Of a stretch of 64,000 nucleotides of DNA, positions 47,286 through 59,238 are shown piece by piece. The position numbers were made by a program, and so were the translations under genes. This stretch comes from Saccopteryx bilineata (Eukaryota; Chordata; Mammalia; Chiroptera; Emballonuridae): assembly GCF_036850765.1 (NCBI RefSeq), contig NC_089492.1, positions 165,724,296-165,788,295 of the forward strand, given 5' to 3'. The notes beneath the pieces were generated by a model, which saw only the letters and a program-made list of their open reading frames with translations, searched no databases and was not told where the DNA came from. The stretch's first letter is position 1, and the number at the start of each line of letters is the position of its first letter.

Positions 47286-47690
47286 TTTTTTTTTTTTGAT
47301 TTTTTTTTTTTTCTGAAGCTGGAAACAGGGAGAGACAGTCAGACAGACTCCCGCATGCGCCCGACCGGGATCCACCTGGCACGCCCACCAGGGGCGACAC
47401 TCTGCCCACCAGGGGGCGATGCTCTGCCCATCCTGGGCGTCGCCATGTTGCGACCAGAGCCACTCTAGCGCCTGGGGCAGAGGCCACAGAGCCATCCCCA
47501 GCGCCCGGGCCATCTTTGCTCCAATGGAGCCTTGGCTGCGGGAGGGGAAGAGAGAGACAGAGAGGGAAAGCGCGGCGGAGGGGTGGAGAAGCAAATGGGC
47601 GCTTCTCCTGTGTGCCCTGGCCGGGAATCGAACCCGGGTCCTCCGCACGCTAGGCCGACGCTCTACCGCTGAGCCAACCGGCCAGGGCCT
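47286..47690 (-). mobile_element. Ves-type SINE (type A), well preserved
   Basis: Minus-strand head GGCCCTGGCCGGTTGG with intact A box TGGCTCAGCGG and B box GGTTCGATTCC. The body holds two CCCACCAGGGG blocks. Exact 15-bp target duplication GTACCACTGCTTTTT at 47271-47285 and 47691-47705. Probably one of the youngest SINEs here. Confidence 0.96.
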
Positions 47691-48092
47691 GTACCACTGC
47701 TTTTTAATCCATTCATCCACTGATGGACACTTACTTGGGCTGTTTCCAGATCTTGGCTATTGTGAACAATGCTGTTATAAACATGGGGGTGCATTTCTTC
47801 TTCTGAATCAGTGATTTGGTGTTCTTGGGATATATTCCTAAAAGCGGGATAGCTGAGTCAAAAGGCAGTTCCATTTTTAATTTTTTGAGGATTCTCCATA
47901 CTGTTTTCCACAGTGGCTGCACCAGTCTGCATTCCCACCAGCAGTGCAGGAGGGTTCCCTTTTCTCCACATCCTTGCCAGCACTTATTCTGTGTTGTTTT
48001 GTTGATGAACACCTTTCTGACTGGTGTGAGGTGATATCTCATTGTGGTTTTAATTTGCATTTCTCTAATGATTCGTGATGTTGAACATTTTT

Positions 48093-48296
48093 AAAAATTT
48101 ATTTATTTATTCATTTTAGAGAGGAGAGGGAGAGACAGAGAGAGAGAAAGAGAGGAGAGACAGAGAGAGAAGAAGGGGAGGAGCTGGAAACATCAACTCC
48201 CATATGTGCCTTGACCAGGCAAGCCCAGGGTTTCGAACCAGCGACCTCAGCATTTCCAGGTCGATGCTTTATCCACTGCGCCACCACAGGTCAGGC
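48093..48296 (-). mobile_element. tRNA-derived SINE (type D)
   Basis: Minus strand GCCTGACCTGTGGTGGC, GCAGTGGATAAAGC, ATCGACCTGGAAATGC and GGTTCGAAACCC, then a GA-rich tail on the plus strand. The flanks GAACATTTTT and AAACATTTTT mark the insertion into ORF2 of the L1. Confidence 0.93.
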
Positions 48297-51200
48297 AAAC
48301 ATTTTTCATATGCCTATAGGCCATCTGTGTGTCCTCTTTGGAGAAGTGTCTATTCATTTCTTTTGCCCATTTTTTGATTGGATTGTTTATCTTCCTGATG
48401 TTGAGTTTTACAAATTCTTTATAAATTTTGGTTATTAATGCTTTATTAGACGTGTTGTCGAATATGTTCTCCCATTGTGTGGTTTGTCTTTTTATTTTGC
48501 TCATATTGTCTTTAGCCGTGCAAAAGCTTTTTAGTTTGATATAGTCCCATTTGTTTATCCTGTCCTTTATGTCCCTTGCCCGTGGAGATAAATCAGCAAA
48601 TATATTGTTGCGAGTGATGTCGGAGAGCTTATTGCCTATGTTTTCTTCTAAGATGCTTATGGTTTCACGACTTACATTTAAGTCCTTTATCTATTTTGAG
48701 TTTATTTTTGTGAATGGTGTAAGTTGGTGTTCTAGTTTCATTTTTTTGCAGGTAGCTGTCCAATTTTCCCAACACTATTTTTTTAAGAGACTGTCTTTAC
48801 TTCATTGTATGCTCGTACCTCCTTTGTCAAATATCAGTTGTCCATAGAACTGTGAGTTTATTTCTGGGTTCTCTGTTCTGTTCCATTGATCTATATGCCT
48901 GTTCTTATGCCAGTACCAAGGTGTTTTGAGTACAATGGCCTTGTAGTATAACTTGATATCAGGAAGTGTGATATCACCCATTTTATTCTTTTTTTTTTCA
49001 AGATTACTGAGACTATTCCTGTTCTTTTTTGGTTCTATATAAATTTTTGAAGTATTTTTTCTATATCATTGGTATTTTAATAGCAATTGCATTGAATTTA
49101 TAGATTGCTTTGGGTAATATAGACATTCTAATGATGTTTATTCTTCCTATCCATGAACAAAGTATATGCTTCCACTTGTTTATATCTTCCTTAAATTTTT
49201 AATCAAAGTTTTATAATTTTCCGAGTACAAGTCTTTAATCTCCTTGGTTAAATTTACTCCTAGGTACTTTATTTTTTTGTTGTTGCAGTAGTGAAGGGGA
49301 TTGTTTTCTTAATTTCTCTTTCAGACAGTTCATTGTTGGTGTATAAAAATGCCTCTGATTTCTGAATATTAATTTTATATCCTGCCATCTTGCTGAATTC
49401 ATTTAGCAGGTCCAGTAGTTTTTTGACTGCGACTTTAGGGTTTTCTATGTACAGTATCATGTCATCAGCAAATAATGATAGTTTTACTTCTTTTTTTCCA
49501 ATTTGAATGCCTTTTATTTCTTTTTTTTTTGTCTGATTACTGTGGCTAGGACTTCCAGGACTATGTTGAATAAGAGTGGTGAAAGGGGGCACCTCTGTCT
49601 TGTTTCTGATCTTAAGGGGATTGCTTTTAATTTTTGCCCATTGAGTATGATATTGGCTGTGGATTTGTCATAGATGGCCTTTATCATGTTGAGGTATGTT
49701 CCCTGTATTCCCACTTTGCTGAGAGTTTTGATCATAAATGGGTGCTGGATTTTATCAAATGTTTTTCTGCATCTATTGATATTATCATGTGGTTTTTCTC
49801 CTTCCTTTTTTTTAATGTGATGAATCACATTAATTCATTTGCAAATATTGTACCAGCCTTGCCTCCTCAAAATTAATCTCACTTGATCAGAATGTATGAT
49901 TTTTTTTTTCATGTATTGTTGGATCTGGTTTGCTAATACTTTGTTGAGAATTTTAGCATCTACGTTCATCAGGTATATAAGCCTATAGTTTTCTTTCTTT
50001 GTGTTGTCTTTGCCTGGTTTTGGAATGAGAATTATGCTCACTTCATAAAAGGAGCTTAGAAGTCTTCCCTCCTCTTGAATTTTTTGAAATAGCTTGAGAA
50101 GGATAGGAGTTAGTTCTTCTTTGAATATTTGGTAAAATTCGCCTGTGAAGCCATCTGGCCAAAGACTTTTGTTTGTTGGGAGTTTTTTGATAACTGTTTT
50201 GATCTCATTTGTTCTTATCGGTCTGTTTAGGTTTTCTGATTCTTCCAGATTGATTTTTGAAAGATTATATGTTTCAAGGAATTTGTCCATTTCACCTAGG
50301 TTGTCTAACTTTTTGGCATACAGTTCTTCATAGTATTTTCTTACAATATTTTGTATTTCTGTTGTGTCAGTTGTTATTTCTCCACTCTCATTTCTAATTT
50401 TATTTATTTGAGTCCTTTCTCTTTTTTTCTTGGTGAGTCTGGTTAAAAGTTCATCAACCTTGTTTATCTTTTCAAAGAACCAGCTCTTGGTTTTATTGAT
50501 CTTCTGTATTCTTTTTTTAAGCTTCTATGTCATTTATTTTTGCTTTGATCTTTACTATTTCCTTCCTTCTACTTCCTCTGCACTTTACTTGCTGTTCTTT
50601 TCTAGTTCTTTTAGAAGCAGGGTTAAGTTGTTTATTTGAGCTTTTTCCAGCTTCCTAAGGTATGCCTGTAATACTATGAACTTCCCTCTGAGTACTGTTT
50701 TACTGTGTCCCATAAATTTTGAGTTGTTGTATGCTCATTATTATTCGTTTCTAGGATTTTTTTTATTTCTTCCTTGATCTCATTGTTAACCCATTTGTTA
50801 TTTAATAACATGCTATTTAGACTCCAAGTGTTTAAATTTTTTTCAGTTTTTCTGTTGCAGTTGATTTCTAGTTTTATGGCATTGTGATCAGAGAAGATGC
50901 TTGTTATAATTTCAATCTTCTTAAATTTATTGAGACTCATTTTTTGTCCTAACATGTGGTCTATCTTAGAGAATGTACCATGAGCACTTGAAAAGATGTA
51001 TATTCTGCTGCTTTAGGGTGAAAGGTTCTGAAGATATCTATTAAATCCAGTTGATCTAGTATATCCTTTAAGTCTGCTGTTTCTTTGTTAATTTTCTTTC
51101 TTGAGGATCTATCTAGTGATGTTAGTGAGACATTAAAATCCTCTACTATTATAGTATTGCTGTTGATCTCGCCCTTTATGCCCATCAAACTCTGCTTTAT

Positions 51201-51715
51201 ATACTTAGGTGTTCCTATATTAGGTGCATAGATATTTATAATGGTTATATCTTCCTGTTGGATTGCTCCCTTTATCATTATGTAGTGACCTTCTTTATTT
51301 CTTTGTATAGCCTTTGTTTTAAAGTCTATTTTGTCAGATATAAATATTGCTACCCTAGCTTTTTTTTCCACTTTCCATTTGTGTGAAATACTTTTTTCCA
51401 TCCATTCATGCTCAGTCTATGTGTATCTTTTGTCCTGAGGTGAGTCTCTTGTAGGCAGCATATGTATGGATCCTGTTTTCTTATCCATTCAGCTACCCTA
51501 TGTCTTTTGATTGGAGCATTTAATCCATTTACATTTAAGGTTATTATTGATATGCAATTGTTTATTGCCATTTTATTATTTAAATCTACAATCTTCCTTT
51601 TCTTGATTTTTTCCCCTTTACTCTGTTTACAGCAGGCCTCTTAACATTTCTTGCAGCATTGGTTTAGTTGTAATAAATTTCATTAGTTTTTTTTTTATTT
51701 TCTGGAAATTTTATT

Positions 51716-51766
51716 TTTTTTTTTTAAAGATTTTTTAAAAAGATTTTATTAATTCATTATAGAGAG

Positions 51767-51801
<35 letters not shown>

Positions 51802-51923
51802 GGGGGAGGAGCAGGAAGCATCAACTCCCATATGTGCCTTGACCAGGCAAGCCAGGGTTTTGAACCAGCAACTTCAGTGTTTCCAGGTTGACGCTTTATC
51901 CACTGTGCCACCACAGGTCGGGC
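51716..51923 (-). mobile_element. tRNA-derived SINE (type D)
   Basis: Minus strand CCGACCTGTGGTGGC, ACAGTGGATAAAGC, AACCTGGAAACAC, with a GA-rich tract at 51763-51800. Same subtype as 48093-48296. It sits inside the ORF1 C-terminal domain. Confidence 0.92.
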
Positions 51924-52221
51924 TCTCCTTCAATTTTAAATGAAAACCTTGCTGGATAAAGAAGTCTTGGTTGTAGGCTCTTATTCTGCATTACTTTGAA
52001 TATTTCTTGCCATTCTCTTCTGGCCTTAAGTGTTTCTGTTGAAAAGTTGGATGTCATCCTATGGGAGCTCCTCTGTAGGTAATTGACTTCTTTTCTCTTG
52101 CAGCTTTTAGTATTCTTTCTTTATCTCTTAACTTTGGTATTTTAGTTATGATGTCTCTTGGTTAGGCCTCCTGAGTTTCTCTTTAATGGGACTCTCTGTG
52201 CTTCTTGATTGTGTGACTTTT

Positions 52222-52273
52222 CGGCATCCCAATCCGATGCTCTATCCACTGTGCCACCGCCTGGTCAGGCACT
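52222..52273 (-). mobile_element. Tail-less SINE head insertion (type B)
   Basis: Only the tRNA-like head is present: minus strand GCCTGACCAGGCGGTGG through AGCATCGGATTGGGATGCC. There is no body or A-tail. The flanks GATTGTGTGACTTTT (52207-52221) and GATTGTATGACTTTT (52274-52288) match at 14 of 15, so this short piece was itself inserted. Confidence 0.88.
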
Positions 52274-52807
52274 GATTGTATGACTTTTTCGTTCATCAAT
52301 ATAGGGAAGTTTTCAGTATGATTTCTTCAATAAGGTTCTCTATCCCTTGTTCTTGTTCTTTTTCTTCTTCAGGAACCCCTATGATGCAGATGTTGTTTCT
52401 CTTCATGTTGTCACAGAGCTCTCTTACAATTAGTTTCCTCTGACTTTTTGAGTCTCTTTGCTGCTCTGCTTCCATGCTTTTGTTTATTTTGTCCTCTAAA
52501 TCACTAATTTGATCCTCTGCTTTATCTAGCCTACTGTTAATTCCTTCTAGTGTAGTCTTCATTTCTGATATTTGTCATTTCTGAATAATTCTTTTTTTAT
52601 GATTTCAATGTCCTTTTTGATGCTTGCTATCTCTTTATTTAGGTGCTCATTATGTCCATCCATTGTTGCTCTAAGATCCTTGAGCATCCTAACAATCATA
52701 ATTTTAAACTCTGCATGTGGTAATTTGGTTACTTCTATCTCATTCAGTTTTTTTGGAGGGGATTTCTCTTGTTAATTCATTTGGATTGCATTTCTCTGTC
52801 TTGCCAT

Positions 52808-54400
52808 TTTTTCTGTGTATAGAATCCTCCTTTAGGTGTGCTGTTTGGATAGCTAGCTAAGTCTAGGGTTTAAATTGTTTGCATCCAGCTATCAGTTGTG
52901 TTGGTTCTAGATCTTCTTGGGTTGGCATCATCTATTTTTTTATAATTTGCTGTGGGCTACTTGTCAGCAACTACTGCTCTTTTTGCTATTTGTGTTTGTG
53001 ATTTCGGTGCCTGGGTAGTGTGTGAGAGGTCAACCTGTCTATGAGGATCAGATTCCTCCTGCTTAGAGCTGTCAGCAGCTCTGTAAAAGCTGCAAGCTCT
53101 GAAAGATTTGCCTCCGCTTTTCAGTTTTTCCACCTTTTCTTGCAGCTGCCTCATCTTTCCAGAATCTTCTGTTGAAAGACTATAGTGTGGGCCCGACTGG
53201 CCTCACCTAACCTACCCATGCACAGATTGTAAGCTTATTGGGTTAAGGCAGTTAAGGTTGGGAATACAACTTTAGTGGGACCCCCTACTTCAGGGGTCTT
53301 TTCTCTTGGGCACTAGCTCAGTATAGGGATTGTGGCCCCTACTCCAGGGCCTAATCCCTCAGCCTCTACTGGAAACTTGAATTTTATTTTTCCCCAACAA
53401 GGTGAGCCTCAGAAAAGTGTGTATTTCTTGAATTCCTCTTTCTGCTGCCTCTTACTGCTGGCTGTTTGCTGGGCCCAGCAGGGATCCAGGGGTTAGGACA
53501 GGTAGTGGGAGTGGACTGCTTCTTGGCCTCAGTTATCACTCTATCCAGACTTTTAAAATATAAACTTCCATAGGGTGTAGCCACAGGAGTGCAGTGGGTG
53601 TGACCTCTTAGTATCATAAGTATGGCCTGACCACTGGCTCTCCTAAGGGCAGGATAACTTCTTAGCAGTGGAGGGGGGAGGTCTAGCTCTGGTCTCACCA
53701 GAAACCTGAGTCAATGACCCGCCCCCTGCTTCTGAATGACCCTTTCCTCTGGCTGGAGCTGGAGAGATTTATGGGGTTGGGCAGCTGCCTTTCCCCTGAC
53801 TCGTGCAGAACAAAGGGAGTGCCCCTCCCATGAAAATGTCCACCTCAGTATTAGTGAATGACTCAGCATAGGTGTTCTGGTCACTGTCACCATGTCTGTC
53901 CTGTGCCTCCAACTTTACACTTTCTTCATATAACTCCAGTCCTCTCTGCTTTCCTGACCCCAAAGCCCTGGATAAGTGGCTGTGAACAAGGTTTTCTGCA
54001 CGGGCCTTTTAAAATGGAATCCATGTCTGAGAGGCATGTCTCTTTCTCGTGGACAGAAACCCAGCTCTTTTCACAGCTAAATGCTGTCTGGTTGCCTCTT
54101 CTAGGCTCTGGGGCTCTAGGTCTTGGGCTGCAGACTCACACTTCTCAGGGCAACTCACCCCCCCCCCCCCATTAGAGTCCCTCCAGGCTGATGCTTGCTC
54201 CTGGGAGCGGAACAGCCCTTTCCGCATCGCCGCACTTCCTACCAGACTTGGTGTGGCTTCTTGGTTATAAAGTCCTCTTCATTTAGCCCAAAGTTGGTTT
54301 TTCACAATGATTGTTCTTAATTTGAGTTGTTATCCAATTTGGTCCTGGGAGGTAGCAGTTGGACCATCTGCCTACTCCATTGCCATCTTGGAATCTCTTC
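52808..54400 (-). promoter_or_regulatory. L1 5' untranslated region
   Basis: It opens with GAAGAGATTCCAAGATGG, the usual kind of L1 5' end, and runs to ORF1. GC-richer than the rest of the element. This is where an L1 promoter would be. Open frames within it (such as those at 53384-54270) are not genes. Confidence 0.75.
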
Positions 54401-54495
54401 AAAATAAATTCTTCTTAGGTACATATCTAGCTATATTTTCCAGGCTTCCAGTTATTAGGTTGCCCTAGTGATCGAATTCTAGCCAATAGCTTTTA

Positions 54496-54897
54496 TTTAT
54501 TTTATTTTATTTTTTAATTTTTAGTGAAGGAAACAGACAGACAGATAGAGACAGAAAGACAAGAAGGGAGAGAGATGAGAAACATTAACTCATAGTTGTG
54601 GCACCTTAGTTGTTTATTGATTTCTTTCTCATACCTGCCTTGACCAAGGTCAGGGGTCGCTGAGCTAGTAGTGACCTCTTGTTCAAGCCAGCAACCTTGG
54701 ATTCAAGCCAGTGACCATGACCTTTGGGCCCAAGCCAGCAACCCTGAGGTCATGTCTATGATCCCACACTCAAGCCAGCGACCCCCTGCTCAAGCCAGAT
54801 GAGCCTGTGCTTAAGTTGATGACCTCAAGGATTTGAACCTGAATCCTCAGTGTTCTTGGTCAACACTCTATCCACTGTGCCACCACCTGCTCAGGCT
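54496..54897 (-). mobile_element. tRNA-derived SINE (type B, extended)
   Basis: Minus-strand head AGCCTGAGCAGGTGGTGGC with CAGTGGATAGAGTG. Extra CAAGCCAGCAACC-type units at 54680-54800 as in 36319-36741. Target duplication AGCCAATAGCTTTTA and AGCCAATAGTTTTTA. Confidence 0.93.
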
Positions 54898-54913
54898 AGC
54901 CAATAGTTTTTAG

Positions 54914-56520
54914 GCAGCAGTGATACCCTTTGCTCTCACCTGGCCCAAAGGGTAACCATGAATGACCATACCTGTTCTTTCTCCCTCTGGACATTTGGGA
55001 TGGAATCAGCTCCCTTCTTCCAGCCTCTCAACCCCAGGACAATCTCAGGAACAGCCTGTCGACAATGGCAGAGGAGGCAGCTGGATTCCTGAATCTTTGA
55101 TTAGGAGAGAGCTACCTATATAGAAGCTGCACATTGGCTATAAAGAGACAAGAAATAAACTTTTTATTCTGTTAAATCACTGAGCCTTCAGGGTTTATCT
55201 GCTGCTAATACAATGAGCTCTGCACTACGAAGACTGGGCCACTTATCTGGAGTTAACTGCAGTCTTCAAATTCAATGCATGGCAAATGTAATCTGACAAA
55301 TCTCTTATTTGTTTGGCAGCCCTTCAGGTTCTAACATCAGCTGGTATTGTGCTGCATGACAACTAGGAATCAATAATAAACATTTCACAAACATTGTTGT
55401 GATAGTTTCTGCTTTTAAAAAGACAAACTAATTTCCTACTCTCTTTCTCCTCCACTACTTTCCCTTGCTATCAGTCAAAAATCACTTCTGTTACCATGCA
55501 CATTATCAGCCTTAAAACTGTGGCAATAATAGGCATAAAACACGTAGTACATGAGAGCTGATAATACTGCTGCAATCTAGCTGGTGATATTACAACTGTG
55601 ATGGGTAGCAGGATATGACAGTTTGGCACAAGGATTATTCTAAGCTAAAGCAATTGAAAAGAAGAAGGTATAAGAAAAACTCCTTGTCCTCTTCCTGTTT
55701 GTCTAAAAGCAGCACATAAATCTGTAAACGTGTCCCTCATCCCCACTTTACCAGGAAAGACAGAAGTTAATCACCAGAGACAATTTGAGACCCTTATCAA
55801 CCCAGACAGCAGCATCCAAGGAATCTAAATAACTTTTCTAAAATTACCTCTCATGTACCATTAGTTTTCCTGCATATTTTCTTTTCTACTATATGCCACA
55901 TTAGAAACTCAATGTTATTTTCTTCTGTCTTGTTACTTCTCTAAAACTTTATTGTTCTTCTGTTAAGATGCTATATAAGCCTGAGTTCTAACCACTCCTC
56001 TGAGTTACTCATTACTGAGCACACCCATGTGTATGCAGGATGCACATATTAACAAACTTCTGTTTGTTTTTCACTTGTTACTCTCTATGTTTTGTCATTA
56101 TACTTTGCAGAGCCCCCTGCCCATATCTATAAGATAGGTAGAGGGAAAACAGCTTCTCCTCTCTTACAACTGGAACTTAGCTTCAGATCTAGGCTCCCCT
56201 CTTTATGTTGGGGAGAGACAAAGTAGAGCCTAAAAACACAAGAAAGGATTCAAAACTGCCATTATGGAAGATTGCCCAGAGACTGAGAACAGAATAACAT
56301 TCATGGATGGTGTATAAAGGCTGTCATGTTGAAGATGCATTAGAATTATACCCTGGCCCCAAGAGGTAAAAAACATAATCAATTGGATAAAAGCTCTGGG
56401 TGAGAAATAATTTAATCAAGAAAGAACTTTTTAATAAGGCAAGAGTATCCACAAATGGAATTGACTCTGGTGTATAAAAAGAAGTCACTGCTGATTTAAA
56501 GGAAGAAAAAGAAGGGAGAG
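54914..56520. other. Unassigned sequence
   Basis: No exon, RNA gene or repeat recognised. Confidence 0.45.
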
Positions 56521-56521
56521 A

Positions 56522-56523
<2 letters not shown>

Positions 56524-56599
<76 letters not shown>
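56524..56599. repeat. (AAAG)n microsatellite
   Basis: About eighteen perfect AAAG units. The long minus-strand Phe/Leu/Ser frame over it is a repeat artefact. Confidence 0.97.
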
Positions 56600-57435
56600 G
56601 ATGGAAAAAAACAGAGGTTTCTATACAGAAGTAACAACATACTCTGGTTTCATTTGATGTTGGAAGCAGTTTTCTGCCTTGGGTTAATTTTGCAGCAGAC
56701 TGCTTTATTATAAAAAATATATATAATAAAAAATAATAAAATACTCTTAAAGAACCTTTGGTTATGCAAATATGAATCAATGACCCTTTTCTACAATGAC
56801 AGGTTTGAGAACCCAGCTCTCAGGAACTAAAAATATGATACATAATAATAAAAACTATTTTTCATTTTCCATGGGCAAAGCCTCATCTTTACTAACTGAG
56901 TTTCTGGGAGAAAAATGTTTCTTTCCTAAAGTGGGTCTGGACTATGTACACTTATATATGATGACTTGTCATTGTGGAGGCATGAATGTGGTTCTTGTTT
57001 AGCATTACTTGGGGGAGATGCAGAAGGTGATGGGAGAACCAGGCCAGCCTGCTTTCACCCTGAGCTGGAGACACGGCTTAGACTATCTGTGTCCCACTCA
57101 CTTCCCAGGAATGAGAGAACCAGATGTGGGGAAGTACTGGTGTAAAATTTTTAGCTTTTAATGGATCCATTTGGAAGCTCTAAGGTAGTGTTCCTCAGAG
57201 TCTGGGTCTAAAGATAGATATATTCAGCTTAAAGAATAATTATAAAACAAACGTCTATGTAATCAATCACTAGTCAGAATAAGAAACTGATTTCAAGATC
57301 AAGTACCCTGGGTGTCATCTAATCATAGCTCCTTCCTCCCCAGAGACAAGAGCCACCATGAGGAATTTGTGACTATGGTTCCATTACCTGTCTTTGTAAT
57401 TTTAACATCTGTGTCCTGAAAGACCTTTTTTTTTT
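56600..57435. other. Unassigned sequence
   Basis: TAGTGTTCCTCAGAGTCTGG near 57187 could be a scrap of an old hAT repeat; otherwise nothing. Confidence 0.4.
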
Positions 57436-57439
57436 TTAG

Positions 57440-58110
57440 TTTTACCTGATTTTGAAAGTTATTAAGTTGAATTATATTCTATGTATCTTATTTGATTGGT
57501 AATTTTTACTCATGATTCATCCATGTTGATGTCTGTGGCTGCGTTTTATTATTTATGATGCTGATTAGTATTTCATACACCACAATTTATGTGTTCAATT
57601 TACAGTTGATGAGCATTTAGGATAGTTCTAATTTTATTTGTTATTAAGACACTGGTGCTATGGACTTTGTTGTACATGTTTCTTGGTGCAGATGTGCAAA
57701 AATTTTTCTAGGGCAGCAGTTTTCAAAATGTGGTCTCAGCATCAGATCACCTGGGACTTGTTAGAAATGCAGAATGTCAACTCCACCTCCAGATCCACTG
57801 AATCAGAGATGCAGGGAGAAGGATCTAGCAATCTGTTTTAACAAGATTTCCCTCTCCCAGGTATGCTAATGGCAGAGTGAATTTGAAAACCATGCTCTAA
57901 GGTTTGCATCTTGGAGTGAAATTGCTGGGCTCTTATTGAAGTTAGTTAAATAAAGTCCATCAGTTTTCCAAAGTGCTTATGCTAACTTGCACTTTACCAG
58001 TGCTATATGAGAGTCCTTGTGTTTTCATAACCTGTGTCAACATTTAGTTTTATCAGTTTTTTTACTTTAGAGATAATTTTTTAGATATAAAGTGGTGTGG
58101 GGGACCCACA
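57440..58110 (-). mobile_element. Old L1 ORF2 fragment
   Basis: Plus-strand reading GATTCATCCATGTTGATG, ACACCACAATTTATGTG, TTGTACATGTTTCTTGGTGC, GAGTGAAATTGCTGGGC and CAGTTTTCCAAAGTGC is the usual antisense of the end of ORF2 in old L1s. A MER20 interrupts it. Confidence 0.82.
57712..57900 (+). repeat. MER20 (old hAT-Charlie element)
   Basis: TTTTCAAAATGTGGTCTC, CAGCATCAGATCACCTGGG, TTAGAAATGCAGAATGTC and AACTCCACCTCCAGATCC are MER20 landmarks in order. It lies within the old L1 fragment. MER20 copies have been reported to act as enhancers in uterine cells, but nothing here shows that. Confidence 0.92.
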
Positions 58111-58179
58111 CTACATTACCCACATTACTTTTTAGATATGCAGTGGTATTTTGCTATGGATTTAATTTGTGTTTTACTA

Positions 58180-58870
58180 TTTTTTATTAAGAATATTTCA
58201 ATGATGTATAATTTACATACAATATTCTGTCAGTTTCAGTTGTACAACATAGCGATCTGATGTTTATACACATTACAAAATGATCATCACAATAAGTTCA
58301 AGTCATCCCTCACCATATCATGGCTCATTTTTCGTGGTCTTACTGTATTACGGATTTTAAAATTGTGTATATCTGATTTTTATTGTGAATTTTTCACCAT
58401 ATTGAAGGATTTTGCAACATATAAGTATTTTTATATATTTATTATTTTAATTATTTTTGCGGTAACATAAGCAAAATAAGTGTGGGAAAGGTTTATAAGA
58501 GTGTGGGGAGGGTTTATAAAGCCTTAAAAATAAATAAATAATAAAATAAAAATAAAGTTGCTACTTCGTGGATTTTTACCTATCTTGAGTGGTTCTGGAA
58601 CCTAACCCCCATACTAGACGAAGGACCACTGTAGTTACTATCTGTCTCCATTTATAGTTATTACAGTATTATCAACTATATTCCCTATGCTGTACATTAT
58701 ACCCCCCATACTTACGTATTGCATACCTGAATATTTGTACCTCTTATTTCGCTTCACTCTGGCAACCCTTGATCTTATTACTATGTATAGTCTTACCTTT
58801 TCCAGAATATCATAGAGTTGGGATCATACTTCAGGCTTAGTGAAGGGTTATGGGGTGACAGGTTTGAGGT
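58180..58870 (-). mobile_element. Old L1 3' untranslated fragment, interrupted
   Basis: ATTTACATACAATATTCTG, AGTTGTACAACATAGCG and, after the insert, ATTACAGTATTATCAACTAT, CCCTATGCTGTACATTA are the antisense of an old L1 3' end. It continues after the element at 58307-58630. Confidence 0.78.
58307..58630. mobile_element. Tigger-like MITE
   Basis: The right end inverted reads AGTGGTCCTTCGTCTAGTAT, followed by GGTTAGGTTCCAGAACC, a typical Tigger (pogo-like) end. The left end TCATCCCTCACCATATCATGG is a decayed partner. TA lies at the right edge. The interior is AT-rich and non-coding. Confidence 0.65.
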
Positions 58871-59226
58871 AGGCTGTAAGTGACTTCAAAGATCAGATAG
58901 GGAGAGAAAGGTTGGTTTCTTTACAATTGAATCGGGCTGGAAGGTAGGCAGAGTGACATCCAGTAAGGGTACCCTACATCCATTGTGGAGGTCTTTCTTA
59001 GTTTTGTGGCTGGGCTATGATGCCCTTAGCCTCAGCTTTAGGTAATAATCTTAAGTGTGACAGTCTGCTTTCTGACTGTCATGGTGGAGAATTGAGGAAA
59101 AGGCCTGAGCCTAGCACGAGGGAAGACCTTTAGTGGGGCGAGTATGGTTGGAGGCAAACCAGGAAAGGGTTCTGGGGGGTTCTCAGGCATACACAGGGAG
59201 CATGTAGGAGGGGAAACAAGCTTCAA
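58871..59226. other. Unassigned sequence
   Basis: No feature recognised. Confidence 0.45.
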
Positions 59227-59238
59227 AAGAAGTTAGGA

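Larger units (their letters stand above)
47161..51571 (-). pseudogene. L1 ORF2 (endonuclease and reverse transcriptase), decayed
   Basis: It starts at about 51571 with ITLNVNGLNAPIKRHRVAEW and CCLQETHL, the N-terminal endonuclease. The reverse transcriptase is seen in [22 protein letters not shown] text near 49950, [15 protein letters not shown] near 49560 and the catalytic [14 protein letters not shown] near 49490. The cysteine-rich end is seen in [15 protein letters not shown] near 47960 and [11 protein letters not shown]. Pieces lie in all three frames, so there are many frameshifts. SINEs at 48093-48296 and 47286-47690 cut it. The enzyme would nick DNA and copy L1 RNA into the genome, but this copy cannot make it. 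Confidence 0.93.
51640..52807 (-). pseudogene. L1 ORF1, decayed
   Basis: It starts at ATG 52807 (MARQRNAIQMN, then an early TAA), followed by a coiled coil (HNEHLNKEIASIKKDIEIIK, later DKAEDQISDLEDKI), the RNA-binding part with NNICIIGVPEEE near 52380, and the C-terminal domain with ETLKARREWQEIFKV near 52010. Two SINE insertions (52222-52273 and 51716-51923) and stops break it. ORF1 protein normally coats L1 RNA as a trimer. Confidence 0.88.
46838..54400 (-). mobile_element. Nearly full-length old L1 with four nested SINEs
   Basis: From the 3' end on the left to a 5' end GAAGAGATTCCAAGATGG on the right. In order on the minus strand: 5' untranslated region (54400-52808), ORF1, ORF2, 3' untranslated region. 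The flanks GAAATAACTTCTT (46825-46837) and AAAATAAATTCTT (54401-54413) match at 11 of 13 and are its target duplication. About 7.56 kb, of which roughly 0.9 kb are later SINEs. Frameshifts and stops make it inactive. Confidence 0.93.

Noticed and set aside
56496..56780. A small membrane-like protein with FFLS repeats
   Set aside because: The repeat is the AAAG microsatellite read in reverse.
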